This document shows, in pieces, positions 8,505 through 17,546 of a stretch of 64,000 nt of DNA. Positions within the stretch are counted from its first letter, which is position 1. Each line of letters opens with the position of its first letter. A program made the translations under genes and the position numbers. The notes beneath the pieces were generated by a model. The model was not told the DNA's origin. It was given only the letters and a program-made list of their open reading frames with translations, and made no database searches. The stretch comes from Methylopila capsulata (lineage in GTDB: Bacteria; Pseudomonadota; Alphaproteobacteria; Rhizobiales; Methylopilaceae): assembly GCF_016907975.1 (NCBI RefSeq), contig NZ_JAFBCY010000002.1, forward strand, positions 558,001 through 622,000, written 5' to 3'.

Positions 8505-9245
8505 TTAGCGCGCTTGTTCGGTGTCTAGGCCGTTGAGATTGGCGAGCTGCCGCAACGCCTCACCGTCGTCCTGCCCCTGATCGATCTGAAGCACGGCGTC
8601 GGTGATGCGGCGGCCGGCGCGGGCGATGTGGGCGCGCATCAGCGCCTCGGCCTTCTCGCCGTCGCGGGCGTCCAGCAGGTCGATGAGGCGGCCGTGCTCG
8701 TCGATCGACGCGGCGCGATGGCCGGGCGCCAAGAGCGACAGCCTTCGGTAGGTCGCGACCAGCGGATCGAGCGCCATCAAAGTGTTTTCGGCCCTGACGC
8801 TCCCCGCCACGGCCGCGATCACCGAATGGAACTCCCCGTTGAGAGCCACCAGCGAGGCGATGTCGTCGCGGCCGTTCGCCTCGAGCGTCCTCGTGTGGAT
8901 CTTTCGCAGCGCGGAAATCTCGTCCGGGGAGATGCGGCCACAGGCGGCGCGGATCATCGCGCCCTCGATGGCGGCGCGCAGAAAATAGACCTCCGCCACG
9001 TCCTGAGGCTTTGGCCGGAACACCCGGAGTCCTCGGGGCGTGCTCTCCACAAGACCATTCGCCACCAGCCGCTTCACGGCCTCGCGCACCGGCGTTCGGC
9101 TGATCTCGAGCTCCTCCGCGAGCTTGACCTCGGAGATCATGTCTCCGCCGCGCAGGCGCCCCGAGACGATCATCTCGCGGATGGTCTCATAGGCCTGTTC
9201 GTAGCGGGTCGGGGCTGCGTCGGCGCGGCTTGGGATCTTCTGCAT
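8505..9245 (-). CDS. GntR-family transcriptional regulator, FadR/FCD subclass
   Basis: 246 residues from ATG 9245 (MQKIPSRADAAPTRYEQAYE). The winged helix carries EISRTPVREAVKRLVANGL, the GntR signature. The all-helical FCD domain has metal-binding His residues in NGEFHS and MRAHIARAG. An in-frame ATG at 9269 exists, but it lies inside a long palindrome that is better explained as an operator; AGGGA precedes the ATG at 9245. It heads the operon with the oxidoreductase and the binding protein and is likely their repressor and its own. Confidence 0.9.
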   Translation of the reverse strand: MQKIPSRADAAPTRYEQAYETIREMIVSGRLRGGDMISEVKLAEELEISRTPVREAVKRLVANGLVESTPRGLRVFRPKPQDVAEVYFLRAAIEGAMIRAACGRISPDEISALRKIHTRTLEANGRDDIASLVALNGEFHSVIAAVAGSVRAENTLMALDPLVATYRRLSLLAPGHRAASIDEHGRLIDLLDARDGEKAEALMRAHIARAGRRITDAVLQIDQGQDDGEALRQLANLNGLDTEQAR

Positions 9246-9273
9246 GGATCCCTGTATGCAGGTATCCATGCAG
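9240..9273. promoter_or_regulatory. palindromic operator at the GntR start
   Basis: CTGCATGGAT (9240-9249) and ATCCATGCAG (9264-9273) are perfect inverted arms around a 14-base spacer, which itself carries CCTG and CAGG in opposite orientation. It overlaps the ribosome-binding region of the GntR gene, a position suited to autorepression. Confidence 0.6.
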
Positions 9274-9522
9274 AAGATCAAGCCGGCTCGTTATTTGTCA
9301 ATTTATTTTACATTTCGGCTGTACGCGGCTGCGCGCGGGCGTCGGCGGCAGCCTGCCGCCGCCGGGAGGGTGAACAAACCCTGAAGCCCGATCTGCGTCC
9401 GGCGCACGTCTGGCGCGCGTGGGCGCTCGATCATCTTTCCCCCGCGCCGCCGGCTCCTCTGGTAGACCTTGATCCGCCTCGCCCTCTGCGCAAGTCCGTC
9501 CACTGCACGCACCTCGAGTCCC

Positions 9523-10536
9523 ATGAGCCCCCCGCCGTCCATCGCCTCGGCCGACGCCGCCGAGCCGGCGTCCGTCGCCGCGCCCCGCATCCCGCTCCCC
9601 CTTCCCTCCACCGACAACGCGTCTCTCGCGATCGGCCTGGTCGTGGCGGCGACGGCGTGTTTCTCGGCGGGCGACGTGGCCGCCAAGATGCTCGCGGCCA
9701 CGCTTCCGGCGGTCCAGGTCACGTGGATGCGCTACACCGTGTTCGCGACCATGGTGGTCGTCGCCGCGCTGATCATCGGCGGGCCCCGGACGCTGCGCCC
9801 GAAGAGCGTCAAGCTCCAGCTCCTGCGCGGCGTCGCCACCTCGAGCTCGGCGCTGTTCTTCATCCTCGGCCTGAGGAGCCTCGACGTCGCCCAGGCGACG
9901 GCGATCCACTACATGTCGCCGATCTTCATCACCGCGCTGTCGATCCCGCTGCTCGGCGAGCGGGTCGGGGCGCACCGATGGGCCGCCGCAGCGCTCGGCT
10001 TCGCCGGCGTGCTGATCGTGATGCGGCCGTTCGGCGCGTCGTTCACGCTCGCGGCGCTGCTGCCGGCCGCAGGGGCCATGGCCTGGGCGCTCGGCGCTGT
10101 CGTCACGCGCAAGATGGCGGCCGACCGGCCCGAGACGACGCTCGCCTGGTCGGCGATCGTCGGCCTCGCCCTGCTGAGCGTCCTCGTCCCCTTCGCCTGG
10201 CGCATGCCGACGGCGCATGAGGCGGGCATCGCCATCGCCATGGGCGTCTGCTCGACCGCCGGCCACGGTCTGCTGGTTGTCGCGCTGCGCCGCGCGGCGG
10301 CGTCAACGCTCGCGCCGTTCTCCTATGTGCAGATCCTGTTCGCCGTCGCCGTCAGCTTCGTCGTGTTCGGGCGCCTGCCGGATCTCTGGACGATCGCCGG
10401 CGGAGCCGTGATCGCGGCGAGCGGCGTCTACGTCGCCCACCGCGAGCGCGTCTCCTCGCGCGCGCCGCGAGTGTCGTCGCGCTTCGCGGACGACCCGCAC
10501 GTGGTCGCGGAGGCCGAGGCGGCCCCGCCTCGCTGA
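9523..10536 (+). CDS. EamA/DMT-superfamily transporter
   Basis: 337 residues with about ten hydrophobic segments forming two EamA repeats, for example ALFFILGLRSLDVAQATAI and HYMSPIFITALSIPLLGERV in the first half. The latter is the conserved EamA stretch ending in GE. The C-terminal tail is polar. Such inner-membrane proteins export or import small metabolites. ATG 9523 is the first good start; the first 35 residues are Pro/Ala-rich and precede helix 1. It is a monocistronic unit divergent from the GntR operon. Confidence 0.87.
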   Translation: MSPPPSIASADAAEPASVAAPRIPLPLPSTDNASLAIGLVVAATACFSAGDVAAKMLAATLPAVQVTWMRYTVFATMVVVAALIIGGPRTLRPKSVKLQLLRGVATSSSALFFILGLRSLDVAQATAIHYMSPIFITALSIPLLGERVGAHRWAAAALGFAGVLIVMRPFGASFTLAALLPAAGAMAWALGAVVTRKMAADRPETTLAWSAIVGLALLSVLVPFAWRMPTAHEAGIAIAMGVCSTAGHGLLVVALRRAAASTLAPFSYVQILFAVAVSFVVFGRLPDLWTIAGGAVIAASGVYVAHRERVSSRAPRVSSRFADDPHVVAEAEAAPPR

Positions 10537-10603
10537 CGGCGACGGGGAGCCCCGGCGGGGCACGGATCTTGCGTACGGCCAAGGCCTTACAGGAGATTGG
10601 CTG

Positions 10604-11449
10604 ATGCCCGCAGGTCACGTTTCGGCGCTTTGGCGCTATCCCGTCAAATCCATTCTCGGGATGAGCGTCGCCGAGGCGCCGCTGACGGCGGCGGGCCTGC
10701 TCAACGATCGGGCCTACGCTGTGATCGACGTCGAGACCGGCAAGATCGCAAGCGCCAAGCGGCCCCAGCTGTGGCGCAGGATGCTCGAGCTTTCCGCCGT
10801 CGCCGACGCGGACGGCGGCTACGGCGTGCGCTTCCCTGAGGGGGACGTGGTCGCGCTGGACGACCCCGCGCTGGACGGTCGGCTGTGCGCCTTCCTTGGC
10901 CGCGAGGTGCGGCTCAAGGCCCAGGCCGCGGCGACCGACGCCCTCGACCGCGCCGTTCCGGACGAGGTCTTGGACGCCGGCGAAGGCGCCGAGGTGCAGT
11001 CGACCCATCTCGTGCTGGCCCAAGCCTCACCCGAAGGCGGGTTCTTCGATTACGCGCCCTTCCACGTGGTGACCCGCGCGAGCCTCGACGCGGTGAGCCG
11101 TGCGCTCGGCGACGACAGCATTCTCGCCCAGCGCTACCGCGCGAACATCGTGCTCGACATGCCCGACGCCGAGCCCTTCGCGGAGAACGGCTGGGCCGGC
11201 CGCGAGCTGAGGATCGGGCCCGACGTGGTGCTCACGCTGATCGGCGCGACGCCGCGGTGCGCGGTCCCCATGCTCGCCCACGGCGACCTGCCGCGCGCGC
11301 CCGGCGCCCTGACGAAGGTGGTGGAGCTCAACCGGATCGAGCTGCCGGAGTTCGGGCCGGGCCTCTACCCCTGCCTCGGCGCCTTCGCGACCCTGACCTC
11401 CGCCGGCGTCGCCGCGGTGAACGACGCCGCTGAGCTTTCCGACGCCTGA
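10604..11449 (+). CDS. MOSC-domain protein
   Basis: 281 residues. The N-terminal beta-barrel domain begins with VSALWRYPVKSILGM (the WRYPVKS motif of MOSC_N proteins). The C-terminal MOSC part carries ANIVLDMPD and the conserved Cys in TPRCAVPMLAHG. Family members handle sulfur or molybdenum-cofactor chemistry, for example N-hydroxylated-base reduction. AGGAG sits about ten bases before the ATG. It stands alone and converges on the TRAP permease operon. Confidence 0.88.
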   Translation: MPAGHVSALWRYPVKSILGMSVAEAPLTAAGLLNDRAYAVIDVETGKIASAKRPQLWRRMLELSAVADADGGYGVRFPEGDVVALDDPALDGRLCAFLGREVRLKAQAAATDALDRAVPDEVLDAGEGAEVQSTHLVLAQASPEGGFFDYAPFHVVTRASLDAVSRALGDDSILAQRYRANIVLDMPDAEPFAENGWAGRELRIGPDVVLTLIGATPRCAVPMLAHGDLPRAPGALTKVVELNRIELPEFGPGLYPCLGAFATLTSAGVAAVNDAAELSDA

Positions 11450-11456
11450 CGACGGG

Positions 11457-11482
11457 GCGCGGAAGGCCGGGACCCTCCGCGC
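11457..11482. terminator. hairpin between convergent genes
   Basis: Arms GCGCGGAAGG (11457-11466) and CCCTCCGCGC (11473-11482) pair with one mismatch around a 6-base loop, in the 37-base gap between the convergent MOSC and DctM genes. There is no clear T-tract, so terminator function is only likely by position. Confidence 0.35.
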
Positions 11483-11486
11483 AGCG

Positions 11487-12764
11487 TCAATACAGCATTC
11501 GCGCGGGCACGAGCACCAGCGCCGGGAACAGCGTGAGGATGACCAGCACGATCAGCTGCGCGATCAGGAACGGCCACACGCCCTTGATCGCGAGCGCGAG
11601 CGGCACCTTGCCGACCGCGGAGACGACGTTGAGCACCGTGCCGACCGGCGGGGTGATCAGCCCGATCGCGTTGTTCATCACGAACAGCACGCCGAAGTAG
11701 ACCGGGTCGATGCCCGCCTGCTTGACGATCGGCATCAGCACCGGCGTCAGGATCAGGATCGTCGGGATGAAGTCGAGCGCGGTGCCGACGATCACCACCA
11801 GCAGCATGATCACGGCCATCAGGATGACCTTGTCGTGCTTGAACGGGTCGAGCATCGCCGAGACTTCGGCCGGGATGTTCGCGATCGCGATGAGGTAGGC
11901 CGAGACCGAGGCCGCGGCGACGAGGAACATGACCGCGGCCGAGGTGCGGACCGCCATCAGCATGGCCTCGTAGAGCTTCGGCAGCGTCAGCTCGCGGTAG
12001 ACGAAGGCGCCCACGAGCACCGCGTAGACCGCCGCGACGACCGCCGCTTCCGTCGGCGTGAACACGCCGCCCTTGAGGCCGCCGATGATGATGATCGGCA
12101 GGCCGAGCGCCAGCGCCGCGTCGAGAAGGGCGCGCCCCGCCTCGCCCCAGCTCTTGCGCTCCATCGGCTGGACCTTGTCGCGCTGCGACACCACCCACCA
12201 GGCGACCGCGAGCGAGAGGCCGAGCAGCAGGCCCGGCACGATGCCGGTGAGGAACAGCCGGGTGATCGACACGCCCCCGATGACGCCGAACACGATGTAG
12301 CCGATCGACGGCGACAGCACCGGCGCGATGATGCCGCCCGAGGCGATCAGCCCCGAGGAGCGGCCGACGTCGTAGCCGGCCTGCCGCATCACCGGCAGCA
12401 GCATGGAGGCGAGCGCCGCGGTGTCCGCAACCGCCGAGCCCGACATGCTGGCGAGCAGGATCGCGGTGAAGATCGCCACATAGCCGAGCCCGCCGCGCAG
12501 ATGGCCGACGAGCGTGAGCCCGAGCGTCACCAGCCGCTTCGACAGGCCGCCCGCGTTCATGGCTTCGCCCGCGAGCAAGAAGAACGGCACCGCGAGCAGC
12601 GGGAAGCTGTCCGCGCCGTTGACCATCTGCAGCGCGATCAGCTGCCAGTCGAGCGCGCCGAGGTGCCACATGAGAGCGCCGGCGGTGACGATCAGCGCGA
12701 AGGCGATCGGCATGCCCATGAAGATCGCGCCGAGCAGCACGAGCGAGAAGATGGCGACGGTCAC
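11487..12764 (-). CDS. TRAP transporter large permease subunit (DctM type)
   Basis: 425 residues, strongly hydrophobic with about 12 helices. Family landmarks are PIAFALIVTAGALM, MSGSAVADTAALASMLLPVM and TPPVGTVLNVVSAVG. It starts at GTG 12764, whose GTGA overlaps the stop of the small subunit, so translation is coupled. It forms the sodium-driven channel of a TRAP system with the DctQ subunit and the periplasmic binding protein of the same operon. Confidence 0.93.
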   Translation of the reverse strand: MTVAIFSLVLLGAIFMGMPIAFALIVTAGALMWHLGALDWQLIALQMVNGADSFPLLAVPFFLLAGEAMNAGGLSKRLVTLGLTLVGHLRGGLGYVAIFTAILLASMSGSAVADTAALASMLLPVMRQAGYDVGRSSGLIASGGIIAPVLSPSIGYIVFGVIGGVSITRLFLTGIVPGLLLGLSLAVAWWVVSQRDKVQPMERKSWGEAGRALLDAALALGLPIIIIGGLKGGVFTPTEAAVVAAVYAVLVGAFVYRELTLPKLYEAMLMAVRTSAAVMFLVAAASVSAYLIAIANIPAEVSAMLDPFKHDKVILMAVIMLLVVIVGTALDFIPTILILTPVLMPIVKQAGIDPVYFGVLFVMNNAIGLITPPVGTVLNVVSAVGKVPLALAIKGVWPFLIAQLIVLVILTLFPALVLVPARMLY

Positions 12765-13303
12765 GACACGCCCTCGGCGACGTTGGGCTCGATGACTTCG
12801 CCATGCGGCCCGGAGCGGATCAGGTCGACGAGATCGGCGAGGATGAGCAGCGACAGGCCGACGCCCGCGACCAGCGCGCTGGCGTAGACCCAGCCGGTGG
12901 GGAGCTCCGAGACCGGAAGCAGATTCTCGGCGTTCAGCAGCGCCTGGTCCCAGGCCCCGACTGCGAGCACGACGCAGCAGCCGAGCGACAGCACGTCGGT
13001 GACGATGCGGCAGAGCCAACGGCCGACCTTCGGCAGCGGCGCGAGGAACATGTCGACGCCGAGATGGCCCTTCTGGCGCATCACCACGACGGAGCCGAGA
13101 AAGATCAACCACACGAACAGGACTCGCGACACCTCTTCGGCGACGGTGATGCCGCTGTCGAAGCCGTAGCGCAGCACGACGTTGCCGAAGACCAGCACGA
13201 TCATCACGCCGAGGATCGCAACCAGCAGCGCCTCGAGCCCGCGGAACCCGAGGTCGACCGCGCGCCCGAGCCCGCGCCGCGGCGGGGACGAAGGGTCAGA
13301 CAT
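12761..13303 (-). CDS. TRAP transporter small permease subunit (DctQ type)
   Basis: 180 residues with four transmembrane helices. The DctQ core is visible in NVVLRYGFDSGITVAEEVSR and FLGSVVVMRQKGHLGVDMF. It overlaps the cyclase gene at its 5' end by eight bases and the DctM gene at its 3' end by four. Confidence 0.92.
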   Translation of the reverse strand: MSDPSSPPRRGLGRAVDLGFRGLEALLVAILGVMIVLVFGNVVLRYGFDSGITVAEEVSRVLFVWLIFLGSVVVMRQKGHLGVDMFLAPLPKVGRWLCRIVTDVLSLGCCVVLAVGAWDQALLNAENLLPVSELPTGWVYASALVAGVGLSLLILADLVDLIRSGPHGEVIEPNVAEGVS

Positions 13304-13967
13304 CGAGGCCCTCGATGGCGTAGGCGCGGGCCGGCGCTCCGTCCGCGTTGGGGATCAGCAGCGGCGCGGCGCTGAGCAGCACGCGCGGCGCGCGGATCTC
13401 GGCGGTGTTGACGAGGTATTCGATCAGCGTGACGCCGTTCCGGAGCAGCACGTCGTGGGTGACGTGCTCGTCGTTCGGCACGGCCTCCCCCTTCAGCAGC
13501 AGGCGGATCGGGTAGTCCTGCGGGAAGTCGAAGGCGACCGCCGTCGGCCGCCGCTCCCACAGCCAGTCCGCAGCCTCCCGGGTGAGCCAGGGCGCCTCGG
13601 TCCAGAACGCGGGGGTCGTGTGGTCCCGCCGCGCCGCCCACCGGGTCGCGAGCAGCAGGATCTCGCCCTCCGGCCCGCCGGGGTCCGCGGCGGCCAGCGC
13701 CTCCGGCCCGATCGGTGCGTTCGCCGGCGCCGACGAGAGGTCGAACACCCGGCAGGGACCGACGACGCGCTCGAGCGGCGTCGCCTCGATGGTGGGGCCG
13801 CCCGCCACGAAATGCGCCTGCGCGTCCACATGGGTGAAGCCGTGGCAGGTGGTGGCGATGCGGGTGACGCGGAACTGGTCGCCCGCGGCGAGGTCGCCCT
13901 TGACGGTGACCTCGGGAGACCACCGGAAGTGGCTCTCCATGGGCATGCTGAGATCGACGACGCGCAT
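13296..13967 (-). CDS. cyclase-family / kynurenine-formamidase-like metal hydrolase
   Basis: 223 residues. The signature HGFTHVDAQAHF is the HxGTHxDxxxH-type metal site of the cyclase/formamidase family; a further FDFPQDYPIR and DEHVTHDVLL follow. The family hydrolyses amides or lactones using divalent metals. It sits between the binding protein and the permease subunits of a TRAP operon, so the imported compound is probably its substrate or precursor. The actual substrate is not apparent. Confidence 0.87.
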   Translation of the reverse strand: MRVVDLSMPMESHFRWSPEVTVKGDLAAGDQFRVTRIATTCHGFTHVDAQAHFVAGGPTIEATPLERVVGPCRVFDLSSAPANAPIGPEALAAADPGGPEGEILLLATRWAARRDHTTPAFWTEAPWLTREAADWLWERRPTAVAFDFPQDYPIRLLLKGEAVPNDEHVTHDVLLRNGVTLIEYLVNTAEIRAPRVLLSAAPLLIPNADGAPARAYAIEGLDV

Positions 13968-13972
13968 CGGGC

Positions 13973-14974
13973 TCAGCTCGCGGCGGAGGTGATCTTGTCG
14001 ACGAGCTCGTGACCGAACTTCGCGACGTACTCGGCCTTCACCGTGTCCGCCACCAACGCCCGGAACGCGCTCACGTCGATGTCCTCGACCACCTTCATGC
14101 CGTCGTTCTTCAGCTCGGCGACGGCGACCTTCTCGCCCTCGACGTTCATCTGGCGCTGGAACACCGCGGCCTCCCGGGCGGCGGAGACGAGGGCCGCGCG
14201 CAGGTCCTCGGAGAGGCCGTCGAACTTGGTCTTGTTCATCACCAGCGGGGCGGTGGTGAAGGCGTGGCGGGTGAGCGACAGGTGCTTCTGCACCTCGAAG
14301 AACTTGGCGTTCAGGATCAGCGTGACCGGGTTCTCCTGGCCGTCGATCGAGCCCATCTCGAGCGCCGTGAAGAGCTCCGTGAAGGCCATCGGCGTCGGCA
14401 CCGCGCCCAGCAGCCGGAAGGCCTGGATGTGCGCCGGGTTCGGCGTGGTGCGGATCTTCAGGCCCTTCACGTCGGCGGGCGTCTTCACCGCGCGGCGGTT
14501 GTTGGTGAGGTTGCGCCAGCCGACCTCCCAGGTGGAGAGCGCCTTCAGGTTCGACCCCGAGAGGCCCTCGCGCAGGTCGTCGCCGATCGGCCCGTCCAGC
14601 ACCGCCGCCACATGGGCGCGGTCGTTGAACAGGTACGGCAGGTCGAGCACGTTCAGCTTGGGCGCGAGGCCGGTGAAGAACGGGTTGCCGGTGAGGCAGA
14701 TGTCGAGCGTGCCGCCGCGCACGCTCGCGATCATGGTCGGATCGTTGCCGAGCGCGCCGTTGGCGTAGACCTCGACGGCGATCCGGCCGCCGGTCTTCTC
14801 CTTCACCAACTCCGCGAAGCGCAGCCCGCCCTTGTGGAAGGCGTCGACCTCCGGGTGCGGATGGCCGAAGCGAAGCTTGAGCGGCGCCTGCGCGCGGGCC
14901 CGTGAGCCGGTCGCGACGAAGGCGGTCGCGGCGGCGGCGCCGGCGATGACGGCGCGGCGGGAGAGAGCGGTCAT
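13973..14974 (-). CDS. TRAP transporter substrate-binding protein (DctP type)
   Basis: 333 residues. A signal peptide with a twin-arginine-like start (SRRAVIAGAAAATAF) ends at RARAQA. The mature part has LKLRFGHPHPEVDAFHKG, GLKIRTTPNPAHIQAFRLLG and the family-typical MAFTELFTALEMGSIDGQEN, where the Arg binds the ligand carboxylate. ATG 14974 is preceded by AGGAGG. It is the first gene of the operon with the cyclase and the DctQ and DctM genes. Confidence 0.93.
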   Translation of the reverse strand: MTALSRRAVIAGAAAATAFVATGSRARAQAPLKLRFGHPHPEVDAFHKGGLRFAELVKEKTGGRIAVEVYANGALGNDPTMIASVRGGTLDICLTGNPFFTGLAPKLNVLDLPYLFNDRAHVAAVLDGPIGDDLREGLSGSNLKALSTWEVGWRNLTNNRRAVKTPADVKGLKIRTTPNPAHIQAFRLLGAVPTPMAFTELFTALEMGSIDGQENPVTLILNAKFFEVQKHLSLTRHAFTTAPLVMNKTKFDGLSEDLRAALVSAAREAAVFQRQMNVEGEKVAVAELKNDGMKVVEDIDVSAFRALVADTVKAEYVAKFGHELVDKITSAAS

Positions 14975-15447
14975 GAGCAGTCCTCCTGGTGGCCGCCCGG
15001 CGCCCGGAGGCGCGGACGCGCCAGCGCCCGTGAGGGCGAGCGGCTGCGTTCCGCGCCAGGCGGCGGCGGCGGCGGTCTTTGCGATGAGGAGGCGTCCGCC
15101 TGTCCCGGCGGGTCGCCCGTCCCGAAGTTGCGTTTCCCAGCCGCTGGCGATCTTCACGTCGCCGTCAGCCGCCATATACTGCATGCAGCATGCGGCGTAA
15201 TGCAACAGCGATGTTTCGACCGTGACGAAGACTTCGGAGGCTTGAGGCGGCCGGAGCGCTCTCCTCCGCGACGACGCCGTGCGGCGCCGGGCGACCGGCC
15301 CCTGGCGCGCTCCTCGCCCGGCTGTTCCGCATGCGGCCCTGAATGGACCGCGACGCCCCGCCCGACCCGCCCGACGTCCATCCCCGCCAATGCGTTCGCC
15401 CCGATTGCCCCGCGCGCCGCGATCGGCTAGGTTCCGCGCCGGCTCAG
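14975..15447. other. promoter-side intergenic region of the TRAP operon and tRNA
   Basis: About 470 bases without a recognisable gene. At about 15178-15190 there is CTGCATGCAG, a perfect 10-base palindrome, followed by another GCATGC. It shares the CTGCATG half with the GntR operator at 9240. A TATA-like stretch lies next to it on the minus strand. This is probably the control region of the TRAP operon, but the regulator is unknown. Confidence 0.4.
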
Positions 15448-15524
<77 letters not shown>

Positions 15525-15540
15525 GATTTTTCGTTATTTT

Positions 15541-15996
15541 GCAAAGGCTTATGGGGACGGGCCAGCTTTCTCGCCTGGCGTCCCACATAGCTGTCCCACA
15601 CCACGCGCGCAGCCAGGCCGGTCAACGACGCTCGCCGTCACGCTGCTGGTCGCGGCGCCGATCGCCGGGTGTCAGACGACGTCCGAGGTCGAATACGAGC
15701 GCTCGCAGCGGCTCGCGGCCTTTCAGGGCTCGACGCTGGCGCGGTTCATGGACGCGACGGGGCTGACGCCAACCGACGCGTATCCGATCACCGGCGGGAA
15801 GGTGTTCGTGTTCGACGGGCCGACCGTCGTCTCGACACTTCCGGCGACGCAGTGGACGCCCGCCGTCTCGCGCGCAGCGGCGTGCCGGCTGCTGATCTCG
15901 GCGAGCCCCGCCCCGGGCGTCGCCGCCGGCACCGCCGACAGCTGGGTCATCACAGGGACGACCCGCTCGGGTCCCTGCCAGACGCTGCCGATCTGA
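15541..15996 (+). pseudogene. lipoprotein-like gene remnant just inside the left end
   Basis: An open frame ending at 15996 encodes a hydrophobic signal LAVTLLVAAPIAGCQ with a lipobox (IAGC), then about 110 residues including ERSQRLAAFQG, TPTDAYPITGGKVFVFDG and SWVITGTTR. No ATG, GTG or TTG lies in frame between the tRNA and the signal region, so either the 5' end is lost or an unusual start is used. A diverged homologue follows the right attachment site, with matching order of motifs. I do not recognise the family. Confidence 0.5.
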
Positions 15997-16036
15997 CGAG
16001 CGCCCGCGGTCGCTCGTCAGATTGAGGCTGAATGAG

Positions 16037-16495
16037 CTACGCGGCCTTGGCGGCCGGCTTCCGTCCACGCTTGGCGGGAGCCGGCACCGCGGCGGCCGGC
16101 GCGCGCTGCTGGCCCAGGCCCATCTTCTTCGCGAGCGCGGAGCGCGACGCCGCGTAGTTCGGGGCGACCATCGGATAATCGGCCGGAAGGCCCCACTTCG
16201 CGCGGTAGTCCTCGGGGCTCATGTCGTACTTCGAGCGCAGGTGCCGCTTGAGCGACTTGAACTGCTTTCCGTCCTCGAGGCAGATGATGTAGTCGGGCGT
16301 CAGCGACTTCTTCACCGACACCGCGGGCTTCAGCTCGACGACGGGCTCTTCGATCTTACCCTTTGCGGCCGCGGCGAGAGCCGCGTGAACCGAATGGATA
16401 AGGTCCGGAAGCTCAGTCGCGCGCACAGAGTTGTTGCCGACATAGGCGCTCACGACGTCTGCAGCCAGCGCGATGAAATCCGTTTCGTATTCCAT
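16037..16495 (-). CDS. MucR/Ros-family zinc-finger transcriptional regulator
   Basis: 152 residues. The Ros/MucR core YIICLEDGKQFKSLKRHL contains the prokaryotic Cys2His2-type finger, followed by YDMSPEDYRAKWGLPADYPM. The C-terminal tail is Ala/Lys-rich (RGRKPAAKAA). It binds AT-rich DNA and in Hyphomicrobiales controls surface polysaccharides, motility or silenced foreign DNA. The start at 16495 has GGAG nine bases upstream. As the first gene inside the island it could act as a xenogeneic silencer for the less GC-rich cargo; that is inference. Confidence 0.93.
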   Translation of the reverse strand: MEYETDFIALAADVVSAYVGNNSVRATELPDLIHSVHAALAAAAKGKIEEPVVELKPAVSVKKSLTPDYIICLEDGKQFKSLKRHLRSKYDMSPEDYRAKWGLPADYPMVAPNYAASRSALAKKMGLGQQRAPAAAVPAPAKRGRKPAAKAA

Positions 16496-16755
16496 GTATC
16501 GAAGCTCCGTTTCAGATCGTCTTGAGATGATCTAATCCGGCGCAATACGCAAGCTCAATCCAAAACATTCGTAAGGCGGAGAAGGTCGTCGGCTTCCAGT
16601 ATCTAAGCCTGCACTGTAAGATTGCCGCTAATTTCTGCGAATTATGGCTGGACCGGCCACTTTAATCAGCACCCCAACACCTGCCAACATCGCATGTCCT
16701 CCCCTGCGCTCCGCGAGGCGCATCGCTATCGTCTGGATTGGCTAACGCTGGAGGC

Positions 16756-17472
16756 TCAGCGCCGAGCCTCGCGCCGCGCGATCATCGCGGCCGGGACGTC
16801 TTCCGGGTAGCAGAACAAGCTCCGGCCGCCGGCGCGCGAATAGGCGGACCGTCCGCCGCAGCGCCGCCCGCCGCGGTCGCGGTCGTCCGGGCAACCGCAA
16901 GACCCGCTGTACGACGCGCGGCTCTCCTGGACGATCAGCGCCGCGATCCCGCCGGCGGCGGCGAGCGTCTCCAGGGAAGGCGCTTCAACCGTTACAGGCC
17001 CCTTCCGCGAGGCCGGCGAGGGTGCAGCCTTCGGCGCTTCGAATGCCGCGGCCGGCAGCCAGCCGCGCCGCCCATCCGACAGCTCGACGTCGCGCCAGGC
17101 TCCGCGCGTGCCGCGCTCAATCACGACCTCGTCGGGCTCGACCGAACCCGCTTTCGCGGCCTTGCCCTTCGGCTCTCGTCGCAGCGTGGCGGACTGCCGG
17201 ACCGTAATGGTTGGCACCACGATGACGGCGGGCGGTTCGGCCAACGGCGCCGCGGCGCGCACCGGCTCGGGTGGCGCAGACAGGGTGACAAGGTCGATCG
17301 GCGGGCGGGGCGCGGGAGCCGGGGGCGCTGGCGCATGGACGATCGCTGCCGGTGCGGGCGCTACCGCCACAAACGGGGCAGGGGCGGCGGTCGGGCTCGT
17401 GGATTGATTGTGCCCAATGGCGGCGAACACAGCGAGGCCGGCGAGCAAGACGACGCCCTTCACGCGCGACAT
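16756..17472 (-). CDS. membrane-anchored SH3-like protein with Cys-rich C-terminus
   Basis: 238 residues from ATG 17472 (AAGGGG upstream). An N-terminal hydrophobic segment (VKGVVLLAGLAVFAAIG) is a signal or anchor, followed by a Pro/Ala-rich linker. An SH3-type domain follows (TVRQSATLRREPKG, then RGAWRDVELSDGRRGWLP). The end has a Cys-rich motif with SCGCPDDRDRGGRRCGGRSA and YSRAGGRSLFCYPED, seen in secreted proteins next to nuclease genes in this order. It is divergent from the thermonuclease gene and overlaps no other gene. Probably envelope-associated; function unknown. Confidence 0.75.
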   Translation of the reverse strand: MSRVKGVVLLAGLAVFAAIGHNQSTSPTAAPAPFVAVAPAPAAIVHAPAPPAPAPRPPIDLVTLSAPPEPVRAAAPLAEPPAVIVVPTITVRQSATLRREPKGKAAKAGSVEPDEVVIERGTRGAWRDVELSDGRRGWLPAAAFEAPKAAPSPASRKGPVTVEAPSLETLAAAGGIAALIVQESRASYSGSCGCPDDRDRGGRRCGGRSAYSRAGGRSLFCYPEDVPAAMIARREARR

Positions 17473-17546
17473 GCGGTTCCCCTTCAAAGCCAGAAGGCGC
17501 GCATGGTATCGGACGGTCACAGACAGCGGCGCCCGGAGAACCACCT

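Noticed and set aside
16622-16810. 62-codon plus-strand frame upstream of the SH3-like gene end
   Set aside because: It overlaps the 3' end of a better-supported minus-strand gene and has no ribosome-binding site; it may be a scrap of an old insertion sequence but I cannot support that.
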